Positions 15,693 through 24,091 of a stretch of DNA of 64,000 nucleotides are shown in pieces. Under the pieces are notes generated by a model. It was not told the DNA's origin. It did no database searches and was given only the letters and a program-made list of their open reading frames with translations. Source of the stretch: Pyxidicoccus caerfyrddinensis (GTDB lineage: Bacteria > Myxococcota > Myxococcia > Myxococcales > Myxococcaceae); NCBI RefSeq assembly GCF_010894405.1, contig NZ_JAAIYA010000002.1, forward strand, positions 558,001 through 622,000, given 5' to 3'. The first letter of the stretch is position 1. Each line of letters starts with the position of its first letter. A program made the position numbers and the translations under genes.

Positions 15693-18600
15693 ATGGATGC
15701 CCAGCCGCGGCATGCTTCGGGGCCACCCCTGCAGCTCTTTACCTCGTATGCGCACGCGGATGAGGAGCACCTCCAGCGGCTGAAGAAACACCTCGCTCCG
15801 CTGGTGAGCCAGGGGGAGCTCGAGCTCTGGCACGACCGGGACACCCCCCTTGGCCAGACGTGGGCGCGGGAGATCGACGAGCACCTGAAGCGCGCGGACC
15901 TCGTGCTCCTGCTCATCACCCCCGACTTCCTGCATTCGAGGTACTGCTATGAGGTCGAGCTGCCCGTCGCCCTGAAGCGGCACGAGGCGGGTGAGGCGAG
16001 GGTCATTCCCGTCTTCGTCGAGCCGACGTCCTTGCAGGGGGTGCCCTACCAGCACCTCCAAGGCTTCCCCCCGGACATCCAGTCGAGACCCCAGACGATG
16101 GCTGGGTGGTCCAGGGACAAGGGGGGACCGGACGCGGCCTGGGCCGCCTTCGTCGAGCAGCTCCGGGGCGTCATCCGCGAGCTGCGGGAGGCCCGCCCCG
16201 CGAGCGCCGCTGCGTACTCGCGCAAGGACTACCTCGAGGGCTTCCTGCGGCGGATGGAGACGCTGGACAGGGATGCGGGCTTCGTGCCCGCGAGCTTCAT
16301 CGAGCCAGAGAAGGACATCGAGGCGCCCTCCTCCCCCGCGGACCTCACCTTCGAGGTGGACCGGGACTGGAGCAAGGCGCCACCCGAGGCCACTGGGAGC
16401 CCGGTCCGTCAGACCCACTCCTCCTTGAGCCAGCTCCTGCGCCATCCGCGCACCCACCGGGTGACGGCCCTGCTCGGGGAGCCCGGCTCGGGCAAGAGCG
16501 TGGTGCTCCGGCGGCTGGGGCGCGAGCTGGCCCGGGCGGCCCTCGGGGATTCGCGGGCGGCGCTGCCCGCCTGGTTCAGCCTGGGGGCCTATACAGACAT
16601 CACTGCCGAGGGGAAGCCGGTGTCCCTGGAAGCCTGGCTGTGCGCCAGCCTTGAGCATCGCACGCCCGAGGAGCGGGGGTTGGTCCGCGAATTCAAGGAG
16701 ATGCTGGCCGAGGGCTCGCTGGTGCTCCTGTTCGACGGGCTCGATGAGATGCCCCGGCACGACTTCGACAAGCGCCTGGAGGCCCTCCGGGCGTTCACTC
16801 GCGCCCGCGGCCGGGTCACCATGGTCTTCGCCTGCCGCACCCGGGACTTCCCTTCCCGCTCCCAGTTCGATGTGCAGCAGATCAGGCTCGCCCCCTTCGA
16901 AGCGCGGCGGGTGAGGGACTACCTGCGCCAGCGGGGCCTTCCGGAGCCGGCGCGGGTGGCCCGGGAGCTTCTCGCGCCCGGTTCGCCCCTGGCGGAGCTG
17001 GCGGGCAATCCCTTCATGCTCGCGCTCGTCTCCCACCACCTGGAGAACTACGGGCGCCTTCCCGAGTCCCAGGCCCAGCTCCTCGAGGCGTTCGTGGAGC
17101 GGCAGTTGGGACGGTTGGAGCGGCGTGCGGGCCACCTCGGCAGGTGGAAGTTGGAGTCCGGGCTGGGCCGGTTGAGCTTGGGGCTGCTGGACCATTTCGG
17201 AGCGGGGACGGCGGTGCCCGTGGACGCGCTGCTCGGCCTGAGCGGACTGGTTCCGGACGAGGGGGTCCTGCTGGTGGACGCCGCCATCTCCGAGCGCCTG
17301 CTCGTGCGCGAGGCGGACACGGGGGCGGTGCGCTTCTTCCACCCGCGCGTGCAGGAAGTGTTCGCGGCCTCCGCTTTGCGCGCCCTGTTCCCCGAGGAGC
17401 GCGAGGCGTGGTTGTCGGCCCGGGTGGACCAGGCGTGGCGGCACGAGGTGTTCGTGCTGCTGGCGCGACCGGACGTGGACCTCTCGGGCTTCTTCGCCCG
17501 GCAGTTGGAGGGGATTGAAGCGGGGCTGGGCGGGGAGCCCAGGGGCTTCGTCTACGAGGCCCGGCTGATGCTGCTCGGACGGATGATGGAGTCCGCCGCG
17601 CTCGCGAGTGACGCACCGGCGGTGAAGCGGATGGGGGAGCTGCTCGCCCGGCGCTACCAGTCGGCAGACGCGAGCGCGATTCCCGTGTTGCAGCGGGTGC
17701 GTGCGCTCCGGGCCGCCCGGGGCGCGGTGGTGGAGCAGCCGTCCCTGAAACCGTGTGTGAGGAGCGCGCTCCACTCGCCGAGCCGCTGGGAGCAGGGCGA
17801 GGTCTTCCGGGCGATGGCGAGTCTGGCCTCCTCCCGCCCGGCGGTGCGCGACGTGCTGCACAAGCAGGTGTTGCGCGAGGGCCTCTCCTTGGCCTTCGTC
17901 TTCGAGTATGGCTACTGGGCGGGGCTCGCGGCGAGTGACGTCCGGCTCCGCTTCCTCGTGAGGAGCCTCCGCCTGGCGCTGGTGCTGTATCTGCTAGCGA
18001 GCGCCGCGGTCGCTGGCGTGTGGGGCGCGGCATTCGGGTACGTCTATGGATGGAAGGGCGTGCGGGCGGGCGTCATCCTGAGCGTGGCGCACCAGTTCGT
18101 CGTCACCGCGATAGGCCGCCTCCAGCTCGGGCCGGGCACGGGGCTGCTCCAGCAAAGGGTGGCGCTGGGGACAGGGGCCTCGTTCTTCACCGGTTGGCTC
18201 CTCTCCGCGGCCGTTGCCGGAATGCCGTACCCGTCCGGTCCGTACGGCCCGCGTCTCGAAGGAGGGCTGTCATTCGCTCTGGCGAGCGCTGTCGGCGCGC
18301 TTTGGCTCCAGATGGGGGATCCCAGAGACTTCCCTTGGCTGGGGGTGAGACGCCTGTTCGGCTTGGGGTTGATCCTGGGACTCGTGAGCGGCGCTGGCCT
18401 CGCGTGGGTGGGACTCGGCCTGCTGTTGCTGCTGGGCTTGCGCTCCTTGCCGTGGAGACGCCTGCGCAACCCGAAGTGGAAGGACCCGTGGCTCCAGAGG
18501 TGGAGGCACCTGCGGAGCCTGGAGTGGAAGGGCCCGTGGCTCCAGAGGTGGAGGCACCTGCGGAGCCTGGAGTGGAAGGACCCGTGGCTCCAGAGGTGGA

Positions 18601-19439
18601 GGCACCTGCGGAGCCTGGAGTGGAAGGACCCGTGGCTCCAGAGGTGGAGGCACCTGCGGAGCCTGGAGTGGAAGGGCCCGTGGCTCCAGAGGTGGAGGCA
18701 CCTGCGGAGCCTGGAGTGGACGGGCCCGTGGCTCCAGATGTGGAGGCACCTGCGGCGCCTGAGAATGAAGTGGGGGCTGGTCGTTCTTTCGCTGCTTTCC
18801 CTCGCCCTGCTCCTGATCATTGACCGCTTCATAGCTTCGCTCCAGGTGAAGACGTGGCAGGATTACCTTGCCCCCCTCTTCCTCCTCTGCGTCTGTGGTG
18901 CCGTCGCCGTACGGCTGTTGCGGAGGGCGCAGCGGTGGACCCTCACGAACTGGTCCGCGCGACGACTGGCCGCTCCACGCGAGCCCCTGTCCATGGAGGA
19001 CATGCCCGAGGTGCTGAAGTTGGCCCTGGACGAGAGCGTGCCCGAGGTTTCGAGAAGGCGCCTGGTCTTGCGGCTGGGGACGCTCGAGCCCGCGAGTGAG
19101 GTGTTGACGCTGGCCTTCCGCGAGATGCTGCGGATGGGTGGCCTGCGCCTGGATGCGGAGGTGTGCGCCCGGGCGGTGGACGAGCTCGAGCAGCGGCTCC
19201 TCCGGGAGGAGCCCCGGACACACCAGGAGCGGCTTCTGCGCGAATTGCCCGTGATGCATGCGGTCCTGAAGGCCTTTCCCGTGTGGCGGGCAAGCCAGCT
19301 CATCTCGTGGTGGTTGGGGCACGCCAGGGTGTCATCGGGCGAGCTCTCGCGCCTGGAGTCCCATCCCCAGGTGGGGGTGTATGTCCGCGCGCTGTCGTTC
19401 CTGTGGGCGACGCCGGAGGAAGCCGCGGACGGGCGGTGA
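15693..19439 (+). CDS. TIR-NACHT NTPase with membrane segments and a 16-residue tandem repeat
   Basis: A 1248-residue multidomain protein. Residues 12-130 are a TIR domain: QLFTSYAHADEEHLQRL, LWHDRDTPLGQTW, VLLLITPDFL and SRYCYEVELPVAL, where E89 is the expected NADase glutamate. A linker leads to a NACHT/STAND NTPase with Walker A GEPGSGKS (262-269) and Walker B LVLLFDGLDE (343-352), followed by a helical region (FHPRVQEVFAA). About 750-925 holds several membrane spans (LALVLYLLASAAVAGVW, LILGLVSGAGLAWVGLG). Six copies of a 16-residue W/R/L repeat fill about 929-1024, then two further spans. In bacteria, TIR fused to STAND NTPases acts in antiphage defence by NAD depletion; membrane spans plus a Trp/Arg repeat are unusual. 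It starts at ATG 15693; an in-frame GTG 24 bases upstream is possible. It is flanked by IS91 remnants. Confidence 0.82.
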   Translation: MDAQPRHASGPPLQLFTSYAHADEEHLQRLKKHLAPLVSQGELELWHDRDTPLGQTWAREIDEHLKRADLVLLLITPDFLHSRYCYEVELPVALKRHEAGEARVIPVFVEPTSLQGVPYQHLQGFPPDIQSRPQTMAGWSRDKGGPDAAWAAFVEQLRGVIRELREARPASAAAYSRKDYLEGFLRRMETLDRDAGFVPASFIEPEKDIEAPSSPADLTFEVDRDWSKAPPEATGSPVRQTHSSLSQLLRHPRTHRVTALLGEPGSGKSVVLRRLGRELARAALGDSRAALPAWFSLGAYTDITAEGKPVSLEAWLCASLEHRTPEERGLVREFKEMLAEGSLVLLFDGLDEMPRHDFDKRLEALRAFTRARGRVTMVFACRTRDFPSRSQFDVQQIRLAPFEARRVRDYLRQRGLPEPARVARELLAPGSPLAELAGNPFMLALVSHHLENYGRLPESQAQLLEAFVERQLGRLERRAGHLGRWKLESGLGRLSLGLLDHFGAGTAVPVDALLGLSGLVPDEGVLLVDAAISERLLVREADTGAVRFFHPRVQEVFAASALRALFPEEREAWLSARVDQAWRHEVFVLLARPDVDLSGFFARQLEGIEAGLGGEPRGFVYEARLMLLGRMMESAALASDAPAVKRMGELLARRYQSADASAIPVLQRVRALRAARGAVVEQPSLKPCVRSALHSPSRWEQGEVFRAMASLASSRPAVRDVLHKQVLREGLSLAFVFEYGYWAGLAASDVRLRFLVRSLRLALVLYLLASAAVAGVWGAAFGYVYGWKGVRAGVILSVAHQFVVTAIGRLQLGPGTGLLQQRVALGTGASFFTGWLLSAAVAGMPYPSGPYGPRLEGGLSFALASAVGALWLQMGDPRDFPWLGVRRLFGLGLILGLVSGAGLAWVGLGLLLLLGLRSLPWRRLRNPKWKDPWLQRWRHLRSLEWKGPWLQRWRHLRSLEWKDPWLQRWRHLRSLEWKDPWLQRWRHLRSLEWKGPWLQRWRHLRSLEWTGPWLQMWRHLRRLRMKWGLVVLSLLSLALLLIIDRFIASLQVKTWQDYLAPLFLLCVCGAVAVRLLRRAQRWTLTNWSARRLAAPREPLSMEDMPEVLKLALDESVPEVSRRRLVLRLGTLEPASEVLTLAFREMLRMGGLRLDAEVCARAVDELEQRLLREEPRTHQERLLRELPVMHAVLKAFPVWRASQLISWWLGHARVSSGELSRLESHPQVGVYVRALSFLWATPEEAADGR
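18477..18764 (+). repeat. six tandem 48-bp units inside the TIR-NACHT gene
   Basis: Units start at 18477, 18525, 18573, 18621, 18669 and 18717. They are nearly identical apart from GAC/GGC alternation (Asp/Gly in the DPW/GPW part) and drift in the first and last units. Each encodes a 16-residue segment of the form WKDPWLQRWRHLRSLE. As 48 is divisible by 3, copy-number change keeps the frame. The other plus frame would read a Pro/Ala/Glu/Val-rich repeat instead. Confidence 0.95.
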
Positions 19440-19706
19440 GCCCCCCTGGCCTCACGGGCTTCCCCTGGGGACATCCAGTCGAGGCCCCAGACGATTGCCG
19501 GGTGGCTCCCCCAAGTGGGAGCGGAGCCGAAGCCGCAAGAGGCGAGCCCACCGCCTGAGGCAGCGGCGAAGGCGGAAGCGAAGAAGGAGCGGACGCCGCG
19601 ACTGGATTGGGCCGGGTTGTTGCGCAAGACGTTCGTGCTGAAGAGGTCCCCTGTAAGAGCCGGCCGGGTGCTCCGTTGGCCTGGGTGAAAGGAGCACGGA
19701 CACACC
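19440..19706 (+). pseudogene. remnant with a copied TIR-gene segment and an IS91 transposase fragment
   Basis: At 19457-19509 lies a stretch about 88% identical to 16060-16111 within the TIR-NACHT gene (the LQGFPPDIQSRPQTMAGW region), so part of a related TIR gene once lay here. It runs into an IS91-type transposase segment at about 19510-19660, reading EAAAKAEAKKERTPRLDWA and GLLRKTFVLKRSP, then off frame to a stop at 19688. The promoter and ribosome site (AAAGGAG at 19689-19695) of the ATPase gene follow. Confidence 0.6.
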
Positions 19707-22181
19707 ATGCACCACTCCCATTCGCACCATCACGCCCCCTCGCCGCCTCCCCCCACGAGCGGGGAGGCGCACGCCATCGACCCCGTCTGCGGGATGAAGG
19801 TGGACCCGCTCGCCCCCAAGGGGGGCAGCCTGGAGCACGAGGGCCACCACTACTTCTTCTGCAACCCGAAGTGCCGCGAGCGCTTCCGCGCGGACCCGGC
19901 GCGCTACCTCGCGCCCTCGTCCACCGAGCCCGAGCCGCCCGCCGCGCCGGGCACGCTGTACATGTGCCCCATGGACCCGGAGGTCCGCCAGGACCACCCG
20001 GGCGCGTGCCCCAAGTGCGGCATGGCGCTGGAGCCCGAGTCCCCGCCCGTGCTCGAAGCACGCGTCGAGTACGTGTGCCCCATGCACCCGGAGGTGGTGA
20101 GGGATGGGCCGGGAAGCTGCCCCATCTGTGGCATGGCGTTGGAGCCCCGCACCGTGCTGCCCGAGGAGGCGCCGGACCCGGAGCTGCAGTCCATGCGGCG
20201 GCGCTTCCGCGTGGGACTGGGGCTCACCGTGCCGCTGCTCGCGCTCGCCATGTCGGACATGATTCCGGGCCAGCCGGTGCAGCACGCGGTGCCCGCGTCG
20301 GTGCTGGCGTGGGCGCAGCTCGTCCTGGCCACGCCGGTGGTGCTCTGGGGCGGCTGGCCCTTCTTCGCTCGTGGCTGGACGTCGGTGCGCAACCGGCACC
20401 TCAACATGTTCACCCTCATCGCGCTGGGCACGGGTGCGGCGTACCTCTTCAGCGTCTTCGCCACGGTGTTCCCCGGCGCGCTGCCGCACGGGCTGCGCAC
20501 GGGGCATGGGGGCTCGGCGCCGCTGTACTTCGAGGCCGCCGCCGTCATCGTCACCCTGGTGGCGCTGGGACAGGTGCTGGAGCTGCGCGCGCGTCACGCC
20601 ACCTCGGGGGCGCTGCGGGCCCTGCTGAGCCTGGCGCCCGCCATCGCCCGGCGCATTCGCGAGGACGGGCACGAGGAGGATGTGCCGCTCGCGCACGTCC
20701 ACGTGGGCGACAGGCTGCGCGTGCGGCCCGGGGAGAAGGTGCCGGTGGATGGCGCGGTGCTGGAGGGCGCCAGCGCGGTGGACGAGTCCATGGTGACGGG
20801 CGAATCCCTCCCGGTGGAGAAGGGGCCGGGCGACAAGGTGACGGGCGGCACGGTGAATGGCACGGGCTCGTTGGTGATGCGCGCGGAGCGGGTGGGAAAG
20901 GACACGCTGTTGTCGCGCATCGTCCAGCGCGTGGGCGAGGCACAGCGCACCCGTGCGCCGATTCAGCGACTGGCGGACAAGGTCGCGGCGGTGTTCGTGC
21001 CGGTGGTCATCGCGGTGGCGGTGGTGACGGCGGTGGTGTGGGGTGTGTGGGGCCCGGAGCCACGGCTGGCGCATGCGCTCGTGAATGCGGTGGCGGTGCT
21101 CATCATCGCCTGCCCGTGCGCGCTGGGCCTGGCCACGCCCATGTCCGTCATGGTGGGCACGGGCCGGGGCGCGCAGGCGGGCGTGCTCATCCGCGACGCG
21201 GCGGCGCTGGAGCGACTGGAGGCGGTGGACACGCTGGTGGTGGACAAGACGGGCACGCTCACCGAGGGCAAGCCGCGTCTCGCGTCGGTGGTGCCGGCCC
21301 CTGGCTTCGACGAGGCCCGCCTCCTGAAGCTCGCCGCGAGCCTGGAGCGCGGCAGCGAGCACCCGCTGGCCGCCGCCATCGTCGAGGGCGCGAAGGAGCG
21401 CGGCGTGTCGCTGTCGGCGGTGGAGGACTTCCGCTCGCACACCGGGCAGGGCGTCACCGGCCGCGTGGACGGGGAGACGGTGGCGCTGGGCAACGCGGCG
21501 CTGATGGTGGCGCGGGCCGTGGACGCGGGCGAGCTGAACGCGCGTGCCGAGGCCCTGCGCGGCGAGGGCCAGACGGTGGTGCTCGTCTCCGTGGACGGGC
21601 AGCTCGCGGGGCTGCTCGGCGTGGCGGACCCGGTGAAGGCGTCCACGCCGGAGGCGCTGGAGCTGCTGCGCGAAGAAGGGCTGCGCGTGGTGATGCTCAC
21701 CGGCGACAGCCGCACCACGGCGGAGGCGGTGGCGCGGCGGCTCGGAATCACGGAGGTCATCGCCGGGGTGCTGCCGGACGCCAAGGGGGAGGTCGTGCGC
21801 AGGCTCCAGCGGGAGGGACGCGTGGTGGCCATGGCGGGTGACGGCGTCAACGACGCGCCGGCCCTGGCGCAGGCGGACGTGGGCATCGCCATGGGCACGG
21901 GCACGGACATCGCGATGGAGAGCGCGGGCGTCACCCTGGTGAAGGGAGACCTGCGGGCCATCGCCCGGGCACGGAAGCTCAGCCAGGGGACGCTGGGCAA
22001 CATCCGGCAGAACCTCTTCTTCGCCTTCATCTACAACCTGCTGGGTGTGCCGCTGGCGGCGGGAGTGCTGTATCCCTTCTTCGGCCTGCTGCTCAGCCCC
22101 ATCTTCGCCAGCGCGGCGATGAGCCTCTCGTCGGTGTCGGTCATCGCCAACGCGCTGAGGCTGCGGAAGCTGAAGCTCTAG
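19707..22181 (+). CDS. Cu(+)-exporting P1B-type ATPase with YHS and HMBD metal-binding domains
   Basis: An 824-residue transporter that pumps Cu(+) from the cytoplasm at ATP cost. N-terminus: a His-rich tail (HHSHSHHH), a YHS domain ([10 protein letters not shown] ... YYFFC type, about 25-66) and two HMBD modules ([10 protein letters not shown] and YVCPMHPEV, both ending CxxCGMALEP, about 85-150). The transport core has ACPCALG (CPC at about 469-471), DKTGT (513-517), GDGVNDAP (711-718), and C-terminal YN and MSLSSVS motifs. CPC plus YN/MSxxS is the P1B-1 (Cu(+)/Ag(+)) signature. It lies right after the TIR gene debris and ends in a hairpin at 22200. Confidence 0.93.
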   Translation: MHHSHSHHHAPSPPPPTSGEAHAIDPVCGMKVDPLAPKGGSLEHEGHHYFFCNPKCRERFRADPARYLAPSSTEPEPPAAPGTLYMCPMDPEVRQDHPGACPKCGMALEPESPPVLEARVEYVCPMHPEVVRDGPGSCPICGMALEPRTVLPEEAPDPELQSMRRRFRVGLGLTVPLLALAMSDMIPGQPVQHAVPASVLAWAQLVLATPVVLWGGWPFFARGWTSVRNRHLNMFTLIALGTGAAYLFSVFATVFPGALPHGLRTGHGGSAPLYFEAAAVIVTLVALGQVLELRARHATSGALRALLSLAPAIARRIREDGHEEDVPLAHVHVGDRLRVRPGEKVPVDGAVLEGASAVDESMVTGESLPVEKGPGDKVTGGTVNGTGSLVMRAERVGKDTLLSRIVQRVGEAQRTRAPIQRLADKVAAVFVPVVIAVAVVTAVVWGVWGPEPRLAHALVNAVAVLIIACPCALGLATPMSVMVGTGRGAQAGVLIRDAAALERLEAVDTLVVDKTGTLTEGKPRLASVVPAPGFDEARLLKLAASLERGSEHPLAAAIVEGAKERGVSLSAVEDFRSHTGQGVTGRVDGETVALGNAALMVARAVDAGELNARAEALRGEGQTVVLVSVDGQLAGLLGVADPVKASTPEALELLREEGLRVVMLTGDSRTTAEAVARRLGITEVIAGVLPDAKGEVVRRLQREGRVVAMAGDGVNDAPALAQADVGIAMGTGTDIAMESAGVTLVKGDLRAIARARKLSQGTLGNIRQNLFFAFIYNLLGVPLAAGVLYPFFGLLLSPIFASAAMSLSSVSVIANALRLRKLKL

Positions 22182-22199
22182 TCACCGGACGCGGTGGCG

Positions 22200-22223
22200 C
22201 CCGCCGGGACGACTCCCGGTGGG
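22200..22223 (+). terminator. hairpin after the P1B ATPase gene
   Basis: CCCGCCGGGA and TCCCGGTGGG pair over 10 bp (one G-U) around a CGAC tetraloop, 18 bases after the stop. No T-run follows. It separates the ATPase gene from the secreted Cys-rich gene. Confidence 0.6.
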
Positions 22224-22279
22224 CCGCTTCCTCCCGGCGCGGAGCGGCTCCAGCTTCAGACGCAAAGGGGGGCTGTCCC

Positions 22280-22753
22280 ATGCGCGTTCCACTGCTTGCC
22301 GTGTCTCTGTGGCTGCTTGCCGTCCCGCTCGGGGCGGGGGCGCAGGTTCCACCCCAGCCTCCCTTCGGAGAGGACGACACGACACCCGTCACCGGCGACA
22401 GTCCCGTGCCCGGAGCGCCCGCGGGCGTCGGAGCGCATGAGCACGCGGGCCACCCCGTCCCGCCCACGGGCGCGGTGGGAATGCCTTCCGGCACGGGGGG
22501 CTCGGGAACAACGGCCCAGGCGGCGCCCGACGAGAAGAAGCCGGCCGCCTGTCCGTGCCAGTCCGAGGACGCCACCGGGCCTTGCCCGTGTCCCCACCAA
22601 CAGGACGCCCAGGCCTGCCCGTGCAAGCCCGAGGGGGCCACTGGCACCTGCCCATGCCCGCACCACGCGGAGCACATGGCCCGGATGCAGCAAGGCCAGA
22701 TGGGCCCGATGATGTGCCGCCCGGTGGGCAAGTCGAAGGCCCCGACGCCATGA
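22280..22753 (+). CDS. secreted CPC-motif Cys/His/Met-rich protein, likely periplasmic copper binder
   Basis: A 157-residue exported protein I do not recognise as a named family. Residues 1-21 are a signal peptide (LLAVSLWLLAVPLGAGA). After a Pro-rich stretch and HEHAGH come four spaced CPC pairs: ACPCQ (C91/C93), PCPCPHQQ (C102/C104), ACPCK (C113/C115) and TCPCPHHAEH (C124/C126). A Met/His tail follows (MARMQQGQMGPMMC). The CPC spacing (11, 11 and 11 residues) is regular. Position after a copper ATPase and before a copper oxidase operon suggests copper or silver sequestration outside the cytoplasm; inferred. The ATG follows a strong AAAGGGGGG ribosome site. Confidence 0.75.
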   Translation: MRVPLLAVSLWLLAVPLGAGAQVPPQPPFGEDDTTPVTGDSPVPGAPAGVGAHEHAGHPVPPTGAVGMPSGTGGSGTTAQAAPDEKKPAACPCQSEDATGPCPCPHQQDAQACPCKPEGATGTCPCPHHAEHMARMQQGQMGPMMCRPVGKSKAPTP

Positions 22754-22989
22754 TGAAGGCGTGCGCGGACAGATGCCGCCGCCGCCGCGCGGAGTCCTGC
22801 CGGAAGAGGAGCGCGGGAATCATCCCGCGGGCGCCCAACCTGGAGGCCGCCAGGCGTGCCGCCGACCTGCCGGCGTGACGCCTGCGTGGACGGGCCCAGT
22901 CCTCCCCGGGTGACCCACCTCAGCCGGGAAACGGCGTGGGCAGCGCGTCGGGCGTGCATCGGGCGCCTGTCCCATTAGACTGCCTTCCC

Positions 22990-24081
22990 ATGAGCCCTCG
23001 CGAGGAGCCGCGCACCCCCGGCGCGCCCACAGGTCACGTCTCCGTCGTCCACCTGCCGAACGCCTGGTTCATCCTCTGCACTTCGCGCGAGCTGGGGAGC
23101 AAGCCGCTGGCCCGCACGCTCCAGGGCACCCCGCTGGTCCTCTTCCGAGGAGAAGGCGGCAAGGCCGCGGCCCTGATGGACCGCTGCCCGCACCGCAACG
23201 TGCCGCTGTCCCTGGGCCGCGTGAAGGAAGGCCAGCTCCAGTGCGGCTACCACGGCTGGCGCTTCGACACGGAAGGCCAGTGCCGCGCCATCCCCGGGTT
23301 CCTCGGCGAGCCCGGCGCCCGCGCCCGCTGCGCCACCTCCCACGCCACCCGCGAGCAGGACGGCTTCGTCTGGGTCTACTCCACGCCCGGCGTCGTGCCG
23401 ACGACGGAGCCCTACCGCTTCCCGCTGCTGGACTCGGGCGACTACACCACCGTGCGCCGCACCCTCCGCGCGCCCGGCTCGCTGCACTCCACGCTGGAGA
23501 ACACGCTGGACGTGCCGCACACCGCGTACCTCCACGGCGGCCTGTTCCGGACCGAGGAGAAGCGCAACGAAATCGACGTGGTGGTGCGGCGCAGCGCCGA
23601 CAAGGTGGAGGCCGAGTACATCGGCGAGCCGCGCCCCAGCGGTGTCGTCGGCAAGCTGCTGGCCCCCGGCGGCGGCGAGGTGCAGCACTTCGACCGCTTC
23701 CTCATGCCGTCCATCGCCCAGGTGGAGTACCGCCTCGGCGCGGGCAGCCACATCATCGTCACCTCGGCGATGACGCCCGTGTCGGACTGGGACACGCTGG
23801 TGTACGCGGTGGTGACGTTCCGCCTGCCGCTGCCGCGCTGGCTGACGCGCGCCGTGCTGCCGCTGGCCATGCCGGTGGCGCTCCACATCTTCGGCCAGGA
23901 CGCGCGCATCCTGAAGCTCCAGACGGACACCATCCGCCGCTTCGGCACGGAGTCGTACGCGTCCACGGAGATTGACGTGCTCGGGCCCGGCATCCTCCGC
24001 CTGCTGCGCGCCGCGGAGAAGGAGAAGCCCGGCGCCGTCGGCGACACCGTCCACGAGACGCGGCTGAAGATGCGGACCTGA
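22990..24081 (+). CDS. Rieske [2Fe-2S] non-heme iron oxygenase
   Basis: A 363-residue enzyme of the ring-hydroxylating oxygenase alpha-subunit/VanA-PaO class. The Rieske centre is C66-x-H68 (RCPHRNVPLSLG) and C85-x2-H88 (QCGYHGWRFD). The mononuclear iron site begins with ENTLDVPHTAYLHGG (about 170-183), where two His ligands sit. The C-terminal domain has a PLPRWLTRAVLPLAMP stretch that may touch the membrane, as in plant Rieske oxygenases. Substrate is unknown. The start is ATG 22990, chosen because the frame upstream lacks Rieske-like sequence. It converges on the multicopper oxidase gene with 10 bp between. Confidence 0.85.
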   Translation: MSPREEPRTPGAPTGHVSVVHLPNAWFILCTSRELGSKPLARTLQGTPLVLFRGEGGKAAALMDRCPHRNVPLSLGRVKEGQLQCGYHGWRFDTEGQCRAIPGFLGEPGARARCATSHATREQDGFVWVYSTPGVVPTTEPYRFPLLDSGDYTTVRRTLRAPGSLHSTLENTLDVPHTAYLHGGLFRTEEKRNEIDVVVRRSADKVEAEYIGEPRPSGVVGKLLAPGGGEVQHFDRFLMPSIAQVEYRLGAGSHIIVTSAMTPVSDWDTLVYAVVTFRLPLPRWLTRAVLPLAMPVALHIFGQDARILKLQTDTIRRFGTESYASTEIDVLGPGILRLLRAAEKEKPGAVGDTVHETRLKMRT

Positions 24082-24091
24082 GCTGCGCGCC

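Noticed and set aside
18020..18823. Plus-strand frame with a Pro/Ala/Glu/Val repeat overlapping the TIR-NACHT gene
   Set aside because: The frame has no start signal of its own, and its flanks do not code for anything recognisable; the TIR-NACHT frame continues on both sides with membrane spans. The alternative is noted only because 48-bp units keep every frame open.
22750..22878. Small 42-codon frame overlapping the end of the CPC-motif gene
   Set aside because: It starts at the preceding stop, but no ribosome site or domain is visible, and the Arg-rich composition fits random high-GC sequence.
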